A DNA stretch of 64,000 bases from the NCBI RefSeq assembly GCF_030546645.1, contig NZ_JAUOTO010000009.1:248001-312000 (forward strand), read 5' to 3'. The position numbers were made by a program, and so were the translations under genes. The notes beneath the pieces are model-generated. The model was not told where the DNA came from. It saw nothing but the letters and a program-made list of their open reading frames with translations, and ran no database searches. Of the stretch, positions 43,951 through 52,446 are shown in pieces (positions within the stretch are counted from its first letter, which is position 1; every line of letters begins with the position of its first letter). The stretch comes from Flavitalea plasmicola (GTDB lineage: Bacteria > Bacteroidota > Bacteroidia > Chitinophagales > Chitinophagaceae).

Positions 43951-43973
43951 CTATAAATTTTATAGGCTATAAA
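43951..43973. promoter_or_regulatory. Palindrome with additional half-site
   Basis: CTATAAA-T-TTTATAG (43951-43965) is a perfect palindrome, and a third copy of CTATAAA follows at 43967-43973. The cluster lies in the 125-base divergent region between the YeiH-type and sedolisin genes. YeiH genes are often controlled by LysR-type regulators that use such AT-rich dyads; no regulator gene is adjacent here. Confidence 0.45.
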
Positions 43974-44026
43974 CTCGTAAATTGAGTATCCTCCCTGGCC
44001 GTTGTCATCTTATAAAAAATTATTAC

Positions 44027-45634
44027 ATGAAAAAGCTATCCCATGTGGTGTTGCCAGGCAGCGCCCGTCAGGTGAGGCCGGGGGCCAAGGTCCTTGGATC
44101 GGCAGGGCCGGAAGAATGGATCGAGATCACTTTAAAGCTGCGGCGTAAGAAGGCATTACCGGAGCCTTCCGGTCGACCTGGGAAGGTCTTTTCCCGGGCG
44201 GAGCTGGAGGCGGAATATGGGGCATCCGCGGAAGATGTGGAAAAAGTGAGGACTGTTCTTGCCGGACAGGGGCTTACCATCCTGAGCGAGGATCTTGCAA
44301 GCGCCAGTGTCAAGGCGGGCGGGCCTGCCGACGTTGTGGAGGAGGTGTTTGGACTGAAGTTGTTGCATTATATGTCTGAGGGGGAGCGTTACCGTGGCCG
44401 TCGCGGGAACCTGCATGTCCCGGCGGAGCTGGATAGTATTGTCGTGGGCGTTTTTGGACTGGATACCCGCCGGATGGTGAAGAAGAGGCCTCGCCGGAAG
44501 CGGCCCCGGTCGTTAGAGCTTGCGGGGAGGAGGGCAGCTGCACGGAGCTGGTTTTTTCCGGCAGAGCTGGCGACCATTTACAGTTTTCCGGCCGGTGACG
44601 GGAAGGGGCAGACAGTGGGGTTATTGGAATTCGGGGGCGGCTATTTCGAGGAGGACCTTGTTACTTTTTGTAAGAATGCCAATATTCCGTCGTTGCCTGT
44701 TGTCAGGACCGTCAGTGTCAATGGGACGCCGATCGACCAGCGGGATGGGGCGGAAGGAGAGGTCATGCTGGATGTGGAGGTGGTAGGGGGTATTTGTCCC
44801 GCGGCTACTATCGTAGTATATTTTTCCACTTTTGACGAGAATGGATGGATCAGTGCGTTGGATACGGCGGTCCATGGAGAGCATCCTCTGTCGGTGATCT
44901 CGATCAGCTGGGGATATGCGGAGGATGCGCAGGGCGCGTGGTCGGAGGGGGCTATCGATGCCATCAATGATACGTTGAAGGCGGCGGCGTTGCTGGGCGT
45001 CACCGTATGTGTGGCGGCCGGGGATGATGGGTCGGATGACCAGGTGGGGGATGGACATGCGCATGTCGATTTTCCCTCATCCAGTCCTTATGTGCTGGCA
45101 GTAGGCGGGACCACGCTTAGGAAAAGCAAAAACGGCGAGGTGAATGAGGTGGCATGGAAAGATGGGGATGGTCTAAGGCAGGATAATGGGGGGAGTACGG
45201 GAGGAGGGGTGAGCGTTCATTTTGCCAGGCCTGACTGGCAAAATGTGGAAATCAACTCAGTGAATCCGGGAGCTATCGATGGGCGGGTGATCCCGGATGT
45301 GGCGGCTGATGCCAGCGCAAACACGGGGTATTGGACAGTGGTGGATGGGCAGGGAGGGGCCAGCGGAGGGACGAGCGCTTCGGCGCCTTTGTGGGCGGCG
45401 CTGGTGGCGAGGATCAATGAGAACCTGGGTGGGAGTAAGCAAGTGGGGTATTTGACGCCGTTGCTTTATCAGCAGGGAGGATTGGGCGCGAGTGGGTGCA
45501 GGGATATTACAAGCGGGAACAATATTACGGCCTCCATCGGCGGGTATACGGCGGGGAAGGGTTATGACGCGGTGACGGGATGGGGCGTGCCGGACGGGGG
45601 GAAGCTGCTGGAGGGGCTAAAGGGGTTGGGGTAG
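44027..45634 (+). CDS. S53 sedolisin (pro-kumamolisin) peptidase
   Basis: A 535-residue protein. ATG 44027 is chosen over the upstream TTG frame start. The propeptide spans about 1-170 (R-A-E-L-E-A-E-Y-G-A-S and the E-V-F-G-L-K-L-L-H-Y loop). The catalytic domain has the Glu/Asp pair in G-E-V-M-L-D-V-E-V-V, the oxyanion Asp in A-A-G-D-D-G-S-D-D and the nucleophile in S-G-G-T-S-A-S-A-P-L-W. The calcium site is Y-D-A-V-T-G-W-G-V-P-D at the C-terminus. Sedolisins are acid-active and normally secreted, yet no signal peptide or Tat motif is visible. Confidence 0.9.
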   Translation: MKKLSHVVLPGSARQVRPGAKVLGSAGPEEWIEITLKLRRKKALPEPSGRPGKVFSRAELEAEYGASAEDVEKVRTVLAGQGLTILSEDLASASVKAGGPADVVEEVFGLKLLHYMSEGERYRGRRGNLHVPAELDSIVVGVFGLDTRRMVKKRPRRKRPRSLELAGRRAAARSWFFPAELATIYSFPAGDGKGQTVGLLEFGGGYFEEDLVTFCKNANIPSLPVVRTVSVNGTPIDQRDGAEGEVMLDVEVVGGICPAATIVVYFSTFDENGWISALDTAVHGEHPLSVISISWGYAEDAQGAWSEGAIDAINDTLKAAALLGVTVCVAAGDDGSDDQVGDGHAHVDFPSSSPYVLAVGGTTLRKSKNGEVNEVAWKDGDGLRQDNGGSTGGGVSVHFARPDWQNVEINSVNPGAIDGRVIPDVAADASANTGYWTVVDGQGGASGGTSASAPLWAALVARINENLGGSKQVGYLTPLLYQQGGLGASGCRDITSGNNITASIGGYTAGKGYDAVTGWGVPDGGKLLEGLKGLG

Positions 45635-45655
45635 ATCGATGGACCGGCGGATTCG

Positions 45656-47368
45656 TTATGGAAGTTCATAGATGGCTGCTTCATAAGGACGCAGTGTCGA
45701 AGTATGAATAGATGTGGGGTAGTTACACAGCAGCAGTTTTGCTTTATTCAGGTGAATGCCTGTATTTGGGATCGCGGGCTTGTTGGTGAAATTCAAGAGG
45801 ACCAATATTTTCTTGTTGTCCAATGTTCTGGTGTAGGCATACGCGTTAGGATTGCGCCTGTCGAGCAGGGTGTATTTACCGAAGACCAGGATTGGATTGT
45901 CTTTTCGCAGGCTGACCAGCCGTCTGAAATAATTCAGGCAGCTGTTGGGGTCATTTTCCTGGGCTGCGGCATTGATGGTTATATAGTTTGGATTGACCTT
46001 GATCCAGGGTGTGCCGGAGGTGAAGCCTGCCTGAGGGGTGGCGTCCCATTGAAATGGCGTACGGCCATTGTCCCTTGCACCAAAGCGTGCGCTCTTCATA
46101 AATTCTTTTACGTCTTTGCCGGAGTTATGTAGGTGTCGGTACTCGTTGAGGGTGGCTACATCTTTGTAATCTTCGATCTTGTCAAGGCCTGCGTTGGTCA
46201 TACCCAGTTCGTCGCCGTAGTAGTAATAGGGTGTGCCGCGCATGGTCATGATAAAGGTGGAAAGCATTTTGGAGGACAGTTGCCTGAAGGCGGGATGGTC
46301 ATTGCCAAACCTGCTCACCATGCGGGCCTGATCGTGATTGGCGAGAAAGACGGATAGCCAGCCATTTTCTTCGAAGGCGCTGTCCCACCGGCTGAACACT
46401 TCTTTAAAATGCAGCAGGCTGTATCCATTCAGCTTAGGGATGTCCACGCCGTCAAAAGGATAGGCCATGTTCAGCTCCATTCTATCTGCATCAACCAGGT
46501 TGTGGGCGTCTTCAAAAGAGTTGCCTGCGCCTTCGGCCACGCTCATGACGTCGTATTTACGCAGCACATCCCTGTTCATTTCCTGCAGATAGCCGTGAAG
46601 GTTGCCCTGCATGGCATAAAATAAGGTGAAATTCTTTTCAAAGCCTTTGGGGAAAGCGGGGAAGGTGGTGTCTTTTGCTGCGAACTGGAAGGCGTCCAGT
46701 CTGAACCCATCGATGCCTTTGTCTGCCCAGAAACGCATGATGTCGTACACTTCTTTGCGGAGCTGCGGGTTCTCCCAGTTGAGGTCGGGTTGTTTGCGGG
46801 AAAAATAATGCAGGTAATAAGCGTTAGTCAGGGAATCATACATCCAGGCGTCGTGGTTGATGTCGAAGAGACTGTACCTGTAAGGGGGCCGGCCGTTCTC
46901 CGCGTTCCACCAATGATAATAATTCCGATAGGGGTTGTTCCTTGCACTGCGGCTTTGCCTGAACCATACGTGCTCGTCGCTGCTGTGATTGACGACGAGG
47001 TCCATGACCAATTTGATGCCTCTGGTGTGGAGGCCCTTCAACAGCGCGTCGAAATCCTCCATCGAGCCAAAGTCTTTCATGATGTTGCGGTAGTCGCTGA
47101 CGTCATAGCCGTTGTCGTCGTTGGGGGAACTATAGATGGGATTAAGCCAGACAGCGGTGACGCCGAGGCTTTTTATATAGTCAAGCCTGGAGATGATGCC
47201 TTTCAGGTCGCCGATGCCATCGCCGTCACTGTCTTTGAAGCTGCGGGGGTAGATCTGGTAGACAATGGCGCTTTTCCACCAGGGGCGGTCAGGCCCCCCT
47301 TTTTGGGCGTGGGCGGCCGGGGTCCCGGAGACCAGGAGGGTGAGGATGGCGGCAATACGCAGCAGCAT
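45656..47368 (-). CDS. Exported GH13 alpha-glucosidase
   Basis: A 570-residue protein with signal peptide (about 1-22). The (beta/alpha)8 domain contains Y-Q-I-Y-P-R-S-F-K-D-S-D-G-D-G-I-G-D-L, D-L-V-V-N-H-S-S, the nucleophile Asp in G-F-R-L-D-A-F, the acid Glu in V-A-E-G-A-G and the transition-state Asp in L-A-N-H-D-Q-A-R. The QIYPRSF and D-x-D-G-D-G-I-G-D-L calcium-type loop place it with oligo-1,6-glucosidase/alpha-glucosidase. The usual N-H-D-Q-P-R is N-H-D-Q-A-R here. Acts on alpha-1,4- or 1,6-linked glucose oligomers in the periplasm. Confidence 0.9.
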   Translation of the reverse strand: MLLRIAAILTLLVSGTPAAHAQKGGPDRPWWKSAIVYQIYPRSFKDSDGDGIGDLKGIISRLDYIKSLGVTAVWLNPIYSSPNDDNGYDVSDYRNIMKDFGSMEDFDALLKGLHTRGIKLVMDLVVNHSSDEHVWFRQSRSARNNPYRNYYHWWNAENGRPPYRYSLFDINHDAWMYDSLTNAYYLHYFSRKQPDLNWENPQLRKEVYDIMRFWADKGIDGFRLDAFQFAAKDTTFPAFPKGFEKNFTLFYAMQGNLHGYLQEMNRDVLRKYDVMSVAEGAGNSFEDAHNLVDADRMELNMAYPFDGVDIPKLNGYSLLHFKEVFSRWDSAFEENGWLSVFLANHDQARMVSRFGNDHPAFRQLSSKMLSTFIMTMRGTPYYYYGDELGMTNAGLDKIEDYKDVATLNEYRHLHNSGKDVKEFMKSARFGARDNGRTPFQWDATPQAGFTSGTPWIKVNPNYITINAAAQENDPNSCLNYFRRLVSLRKDNPILVFGKYTLLDRRNPNAYAYTRTLDNKKILVLLNFTNKPAIPNTGIHLNKAKLLLCNYPTSIHTSTLRPYEAAIYELP

Positions 47369-47514
47369 GGGATATATTTCTCAGGGAAAGGTACGGAAAG
47401 TAAAATGTATTCTTCCACCGGGACGGCCCTTACATGCGAGCTGGTATTGGTGGCTAATGTCATAAAAAGATTGATTTCCCCGGTCTGAATTCGAGATTTA
47501 AGCGTTAAATTTAG

Positions 47515-47529
47515 ATGTATTTGATACAT
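47515..47529. promoter_or_regulatory. 15-base palindrome upstream of the amine oxidase gene
   Basis: ATGTAT-TTG-ATACAT: perfect six-base arms around TTG, 16 bases before the start codon of the oxidase. It also contains a TATTTG core and could be an operator or overlap the promoter. Assignment is inference. Confidence 0.4.
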
Positions 47530-47545
47530 TATAAGGTTTAACCAT

Positions 47546-49126
47546 TTGAGAAAACTAACGCGGAGAGAATTCCTGGCCCGATCAGGGTCGTTGGCGGGCG
47601 CTGCTTATCCGGCCATGATGGCTATGGGGTTCTTACCCGGCGCACCGGCTCATCCTTTTTCATTGGAAGGAGACGGACAGGGGAAGCAGGTGGTGATCCT
47701 GGGAGCCGGGCTGGCGGGCATGGCTGCAGCTTATGAGCTGGGCAAGCTGGGATATCGCTGCACTATCCTGGAAGCCAGGGAAAGGGCCGGCGGGCGTTGC
47801 TGGAGCATCCGCAGAGGATCTGCCAATACCGAGACCGGCCAACCCCTTCAGACGGCGAACTTCGATGAAGGACAATATTTCAACGCCGGACCTTCACGCA
47901 TCCCTCATCATCATGCTCTTACGCTTCACTATTGTAAAGAACTGGGTATTCCTGTGCAGGTGTACAATAATGTAAATGAGGCTGCTTACTATTTTAGTGA
48001 GGGGAAGGGACCTTTATCCAATAAGAAGATACGGATGCGGGAAGTGCACAATGATGTGCGGGGCTGGTTATGTGAGCTGCTGGCCAAGGGGATGGACGGG
48101 GGCAGGATAGATGCGCAGATGGGCAAGGAAGATGCGCAAAAGATCATAGAATATTTAAGGGCCGAAGGGGGGCTGGATATCGACAAGCTGTACAAGGCTT
48201 CCGCCCGCCGTGGTTATATAGAGCCGCCGGGTGCAGGAGAGAAGGCGGGAAGGATCGCTGACCCGCATGCATTGTCGGACCTGCTTGCGTCGGGGTTGAT
48301 GGACCCTGATTTTTACAATGTCGCGGAGTATACTTACGAGCTGCAGATGACGCTGTTCCAGGCGGTGGGAGGCATGGACCGGATTGCAGCGGCCTTTGAA
48401 AAAAGGCTGGCCGGGCAGATAAGGTTCAATGCCGAGGTGAGGTCCATCCATAATACGGAGCAGGGGGTCAGGGTGGTATACGCGGAGCGTGGGGCCGGGA
48501 GGAGCCTGGAGGCCGACTTCTGCATCTGTACGATCCCGCTGCCTGTGCTTAGCAACATCGATCACAATTTTTCTTCCGATGCCAGCCGCGCCATCGATTC
48601 CATTGTCTATATGAATACGGGCAAGATCGGGCTGCAGTTCAAGCGCCGGTTCTGGGAGGAGGACGAACATATCTACGGAGGGATCACGCATACCAATAAT
48701 CAGCTTACCCAGATCTTTTATCCTTCCTATGATTACTTGAGCGGTAAGGGAATCCTGATAGGATATTATAACTTTAATGAGAAGGCGCGGGCTACCGGGG
48801 AGCTGACCTATGCGCAGCGGGAGCAGCTGGCACTTGAAAAGGGCAGCCTTATCCATCCTCAATACAGGCAGGAATTCGAAACCTCTTTCTCTGTCAGCTG
48901 GCACAAGACGAAATATAGCCTGGGGGGCTGGGCTTTGTATTCAGCGGAGGAAAGGCAATCGCTTTATAAGGCGTTGCTGGTCCCTGATAAGCAGGTGTAT
49001 TTTGCGGGGGAGCACCTCACGTATCTGAACGCGTGGATGGCGGGAGCGTTGGCGTCGGCCCGTAGTGTGGTGACCGACCTGCATGCCCGGGTTACGGGGC
49101 AGACGATGAGCTACCCGAAGCAATGA
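47546..49126 (+). CDS. Tat-exported flavin monoamine / L-amino-acid oxidase
   Basis: A 526-residue protein read from a TTG start. An in-frame TGA at 47522 blocks any upstream ATG, and the next ATG would remove the twin-arginine signal (L-T-R-R-E-F-L-A-R-S-G, Arg6-Arg7). An AGG lies about ten bases upstream. The FAD-binding motif is V-I-L-G-A-G-L-A-G-M-A-A-A-Y-E-L (about 49-64), with E-A-R-E-R-A-G-G-R next, and the C-terminal FAD loop Y-F-A-G-E-H-L-T-Y-L-N-A-W-M-A-G-A. These are marks of the flavin amine oxidase family. It would oxidise amino acids or amines in the periplasm, giving oxo acid, ammonia and peroxide. First gene of a probable operon with an exported aminotransferase. Confidence 0.85.
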   Translation: MRKLTRREFLARSGSLAGAAYPAMMAMGFLPGAPAHPFSLEGDGQGKQVVILGAGLAGMAAAYELGKLGYRCTILEARERAGGRCWSIRRGSANTETGQPLQTANFDEGQYFNAGPSRIPHHHALTLHYCKELGIPVQVYNNVNEAAYYFSEGKGPLSNKKIRMREVHNDVRGWLCELLAKGMDGGRIDAQMGKEDAQKIIEYLRAEGGLDIDKLYKASARRGYIEPPGAGEKAGRIADPHALSDLLASGLMDPDFYNVAEYTYELQMTLFQAVGGMDRIAAAFEKRLAGQIRFNAEVRSIHNTEQGVRVVYAERGAGRSLEADFCICTIPLPVLSNIDHNFSSDASRAIDSIVYMNTGKIGLQFKRRFWEEDEHIYGGITHTNNQLTQIFYPSYDYLSGKGILIGYYNFNEKARATGELTYAQREQLALEKGSLIHPQYRQEFETSFSVSWHKTKYSLGGWALYSAEERQSLYKALLVPDKQVYFAGEHLTYLNAWMAGALASARSVVTDLHARVTGQTMSYPKQ

Positions 49127-49155
49127 TCATTTAACTACTACCAAAATATACTCTT

Positions 49156-50364
49156 ATGGGCAACAAGATCAGTCGTCGTCAATTACTCAGAACGGGCGCC
49201 CTTTTAGCAGGCGGCCTGCCGATTGCCAGCGGTCTTTTGGGAAAGGCGCAGGCGAGCCCTCTTTATCATTCCGAAGGTGGAGAGGTCTTTCCGGAAAGCG
49301 GGATGACTGTTGCGGGATCGAAGGTTTGGACGGAGCGTGAAATTGCCTTGAATGCTCCCCCGGAACTAAAGGCCCGATTGTTTGCCAATGAGAATCCTTT
49401 CGGACCTTCCGACAAGGCGAAGAAAGCCATTATGGACGCGATGCCGAAAAGCTATCAATATCCTTTTATGTTCCTTCAGAACATATATCAGCAGATAGCG
49501 GATCATGAAGGTATCAAGCCGGAGAATATCCTCATGGGTGCGGGGAGCAGTCCTTTGCTGATGGCATCGGCCATTTATTTCAGCAAACCCGGAGGAAATA
49601 TCATTTCGGGCGATCCATCATACGAGGACCTGCCTTCCAAAGCCGCCCGGTTTAATGAGAAATGGATCAAGGTCCCATTGACAAACGAGTATACACTGGA
49701 CCTGGATGCCATGGAGAAAGCAATTGACGGCAATACGGGACTGGTGTATATCTGTAATCCGAACAATCCAACGGGTACGGTGGTGGATGCGGAAAAGCTC
49801 CGTGCTTTTTGCGAACGTGTTTCGAAAAGGGTGACGGTATTTGTGGATGAGGCGTATATCGACTATATGGAGGACCCTGCAGGTATGACGATGGTGGGAG
49901 GTGTGAAGGCGGGTCAAAATATCATCGTGGCCAGGACCTTTAGTAAGCTGCATGGTTTTGCCGGACTGCGGGTAGGTTATATCATGGCGCAGCCGGAGAT
50001 GGTGAAAAAGCTGGAGAATTATACGGAGGGCCCCATGTCTATTTCCGCCACTTCGCTGCAGGCTGCCATTGTCAGCTACGGCGACAAGGAGTTTTTACAG
50101 GAGGCGTTGAAAAAGACCCTGGCGTCAAGGGACTATCTATATGAGGTCCTGAAGAAAGAAGGATATACGTATATCCCGTCCCATACTAATTTTGTGCTCT
50201 TCCCTATCAAAATGGACGGAGAACATTTTGTATCGGAGATGATGAAGCGGGGAGTGGGTGTGCGGTCCTGGAAACTGAACAACAGCAACAACTGGTGTCG
50301 AGTCAGCATCGGCCGAATGGATGAGATGGAAGCTTTTGCCGCCGCATTTAAGGAATTATCTTAA
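49156..50364 (+). CDS. Tat-exported PLP-dependent aminotransferase (HisC-like class I/II)
   Basis: A 402-residue protein with twin-arginine signal (K-I-S-R-R-Q-L-L-R-T-G, then A-L-L-A-G-G-L-P-I-A-S-G, cleaved near A-Q-A-S). The mature part is a full aminotransferase fold: N-E-N-P-F-G-P-S, C-N-P-N-N-P-T-G (about 196-203), V-F-V-D-E-A-Y-I-D-Y and the PLP lysine K264 in T-F-S-K-L-H-G-F-A-G-L-R-V-G-Y, as in histidinol-phosphate aminotransferase. Tat export makes sense because the cofactor is bound in the cytoplasm. A periplasmic aminotransferase is unusual. It follows the oxidase by 29 bases; the two could handle the same amino acid or oxo acid. Confidence 0.88.
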   Translation: MGNKISRRQLLRTGALLAGGLPIASGLLGKAQASPLYHSEGGEVFPESGMTVAGSKVWTEREIALNAPPELKARLFANENPFGPSDKAKKAIMDAMPKSYQYPFMFLQNIYQQIADHEGIKPENILMGAGSSPLLMASAIYFSKPGGNIISGDPSYEDLPSKAARFNEKWIKVPLTNEYTLDLDAMEKAIDGNTGLVYICNPNNPTGTVVDAEKLRAFCERVSKRVTVFVDEAYIDYMEDPAGMTMVGGVKAGQNIIVARTFSKLHGFAGLRVGYIMAQPEMVKKLENYTEGPMSISATSLQAAIVSYGDKEFLQEALKKTLASRDYLYEVLKKEGYTYIPSHTNFVLFPIKMDGEHFVSEMMKRGVGVRSWKLNNSNNWCRVSIGRMDEMEAFAAAFKELS

Positions 50365-50373
50365 AACTTTTAC

Positions 50374-51360
50374 ATGAAGCATTTATGTATGGTCATCCTG
50401 CTGATGACCGGAAATACATTTCTACTTACGGCCCAGGATTCAACGGCGGGGAAGGCGTTGACCATGGCTGAATATGACAAAGCAAAAACGTTCTCACCCG
50501 GTGACCTGGACAAGGACAGCTATGTTAAATTCGAGAACACCTATATCCTGGACCGCAATGATTTTGGTAAGCCGTATTTTATTACGGGGGATGATGGATT
50601 GAAGAAGCGGATCGATCTGTATAAGCTGATCCGCAAAGAGGGGCGGGCGGAATTGGGTACGGTGATCTTTTATACGACGGAGAGTGGGAAGCGTTATATG
50701 GCGTGTTTGCCCGGGTTTAAGGCCGACGGCAAAGTCTGGGAAAAGTATTTCGAGGACATTCACGCCATCGACAAGGAGGAGAAGAATTTTGTCCTGAAGC
50801 TATCCTATGTGCTTTCGCGTGAGCTGGGTTTTCAGCTGTACAGGGCGGCAGACGCCGGCGGAGGACAGGGGAGGGAAAGGGAAGCGGGCACTTATGGCAA
50901 TGATATTTGTTTTCCGGGTGATATGCTGGTGTCCATGGCTGATGGCAGCAAGCGGACGGTCAGGGATGTGAAGGCTGGGGATGCTGTAGTCACTGTCGAC
51001 CCGGCAACGGGGCAGGCAACTGCGGTCACTGTAAAGGAATTGACCGTGCATGAAGTGAAGAATTATGCCATTACGCGGCTATTGCTGGTGTCGGCCCGCG
51101 AGGACGGGCGGATGGTGAGACTTTCATCCAGGATATTGCAGGCCACGCCGAATCATCCTTTGCTGACCCCGCGGGGTGAGAAGAAGATGGGGGAGCTGGA
51201 GATGGGGGACAAGGTGTTGTCGCCTGATGGGATCTTCACTGTCTGGAATAAGGAGGAAAGCGCCGGGGGGATGCAGCGGGTGTATAATATAGTGGCTGCG
51301 GGAGGGACTACATTTATCATGAATGGGGTGATGGTAATGCAAAAACAGGGGAAGAATTAG
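50374..51360 (+). CDS. Secreted protein with C-terminal Hedgehog/intein (Hint) domain
   Basis: A 328-residue protein. Signal peptide about 1-20 (ending LTAQ), an unrecognised N-terminal domain about 21-175, then a Hint domain to the end. The splicing-type Cys179 is in N-D-I-C-F-P-G-D-M-L-V, followed by D-G-S-K-R-T-V-R-D-V-K-A-G-D and the block-B motif A-T-P-N-H-P-L-L-T with His261. The C-terminal strand is V-Y-N-I-V-A-A-G-G-T-T-F-I-M-N-G-V. Nothing but M-V-M-Q-K-Q-G-K-N follows, so there is no C-extein. The arrangement resembles Hedgehog proteins: a secreted N-domain with a C-terminal Hint module that can cleave at Cys. It starts ten bases after the aminotransferase and ten before proB. Whether it self-processes is inference. 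Confidence 0.75.
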   Translation: MKHLCMVILLMTGNTFLLTAQDSTAGKALTMAEYDKAKTFSPGDLDKDSYVKFENTYILDRNDFGKPYFITGDDGLKKRIDLYKLIRKEGRAELGTVIFYTTESGKRYMACLPGFKADGKVWEKYFEDIHAIDKEEKNFVLKLSYVLSRELGFQLYRAADAGGGQGREREAGTYGNDICFPGDMLVSMADGSKRTVRDVKAGDAVVTVDPATGQATAVTVKELTVHEVKNYAITRLLLVSAREDGRMVRLSSRILQATPNHPLLTPRGEKKMGELEMGDKVLSPDGIFTVWNKEESAGGMQRVYNIVAAGGTTFIMNGVMVMQKQGKN

Positions 51361-51370
51361 ATAATATTCA

Positions 51371-52429
51371 ATGGGTAATCCGGTAAATTTGCGGATGCAA
51401 AAGCCGGTGTTAGTCATTAAATTGGGTACCGCGGTGATCACGGATGAGAAAGGGATCATCGTACAATCCATCATAAAGAAGGTGGCGGCAGAGGTGGCGT
51501 CCTTATCGGGTCAATACCGGATCGTGCTGGTGTCCAGCGGCGCCGTAGGCAGTGGACGTAGCTTTTTTCAGCATTATAAAGGAACGTTGACGGAACGAAA
51601 GGCTGCCGCGGCCGTGGGCAATCCTATCCTCATTCGTCATTACCAGAAACACTTTTCCGCGTATGGCATACCGGTGGCGCAGGCCTTATGCGAGCGGCAT
51701 CATTTCTCCAGCCGACCCCGTTTCCTTCAGCTGAAGGAGACCTTTGAAGAGTTCTGGAAGAATGGCGTCTTACCTATCATGAATGAGAATGACCTGGTGA
51801 GCAATGTGGAGCTGAAATTTTCCGACAATGATGAGCTGGCTACGTTGACGGCCATCGGCTTTGATGCCGGGGCGCTGATCATCTGCACTTCCGTGGGAGG
51901 CTTTATGGATGCGGACCAACAGATCATTCCCAGGGTGGATAAGGTGGATGGCAGGATCCTCGGCTATGTCCGGACGGACAAGAGCAGTCTGGGGTTGGGG
52001 GGAATGTTGTCCAAGCTGACGTTTACCAGGCTGGCCAATTCATTGGGTATTAAGGTAGTGATCTGCGGGCTTGGCGGCAAGGCTCCTTTTACGGATGCCC
52101 TGGCAGGCAGGACGGGTACATCCTTCCGGCCACAGGCTTCGAATCTGAAAGCGAGGCAGAAATGGCTGGCCAGCGGTTCGATCACCCTGGGCAGTATTTT
52201 CGTGGACAAGGGGGCGGCCAGGGCTTTGTCGCTCCGCAAGAGCCTGCTAAGTGTGGGTATTCGTAAGGTGCAGGGCAAGTTCACACCGGGAGAGGTGGTG
52301 CAATTGATAGATGAGGAAGAGAATATCATTGGGGTAGCGAAGGCGAAGATGGGGGCTGAAGAGGTGGCTGCCAACCTCAGCAGGAAGAATGTCGTGGCCG
52401 CGCATGCGGATGATATTGTAATTTTTTAG
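51371..52429 (+). CDS. proB: Glutamate 5-kinase
   Basis: A 352-residue cytoplasmic protein with an amino-acid-kinase domain (V-I-K-L-G-T-A-V-I-T, L-V-S-S-G-A-V-G-S-G, M-N-E-N-D-L-V-S and F-S-D-N-D-E-L-A-T-L) and a C-terminal PUA domain (about 270-352). It phosphorylates glutamate in the first step of proline biosynthesis. An internal ATG at 51395 would remove the first eight residues. It is followed 17 bases later by proA, its pathway partner. Confidence 0.93.
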   Translation: MGNPVNLRMQKPVLVIKLGTAVITDEKGIIVQSIIKKVAAEVASLSGQYRIVLVSSGAVGSGRSFFQHYKGTLTERKAAAAVGNPILIRHYQKHFSAYGIPVAQALCERHHFSSRPRFLQLKETFEEFWKNGVLPIMNENDLVSNVELKFSDNDELATLTAIGFDAGALIICTSVGGFMDADQQIIPRVDKVDGRILGYVRTDKSSLGLGGMLSKLTFTRLANSLGIKVVICGLGGKAPFTDALAGRTGTSFRPQASNLKARQKWLASGSITLGSIFVDKGAARALSLRKSLLSVGIRKVQGKFTPGEVVQLIDEEENIIGVAKAKMGAEEVAANLSRKNVVAAHADDIVIF

Positions 52430-52446
52430 GGGACAATTGAATAAGA

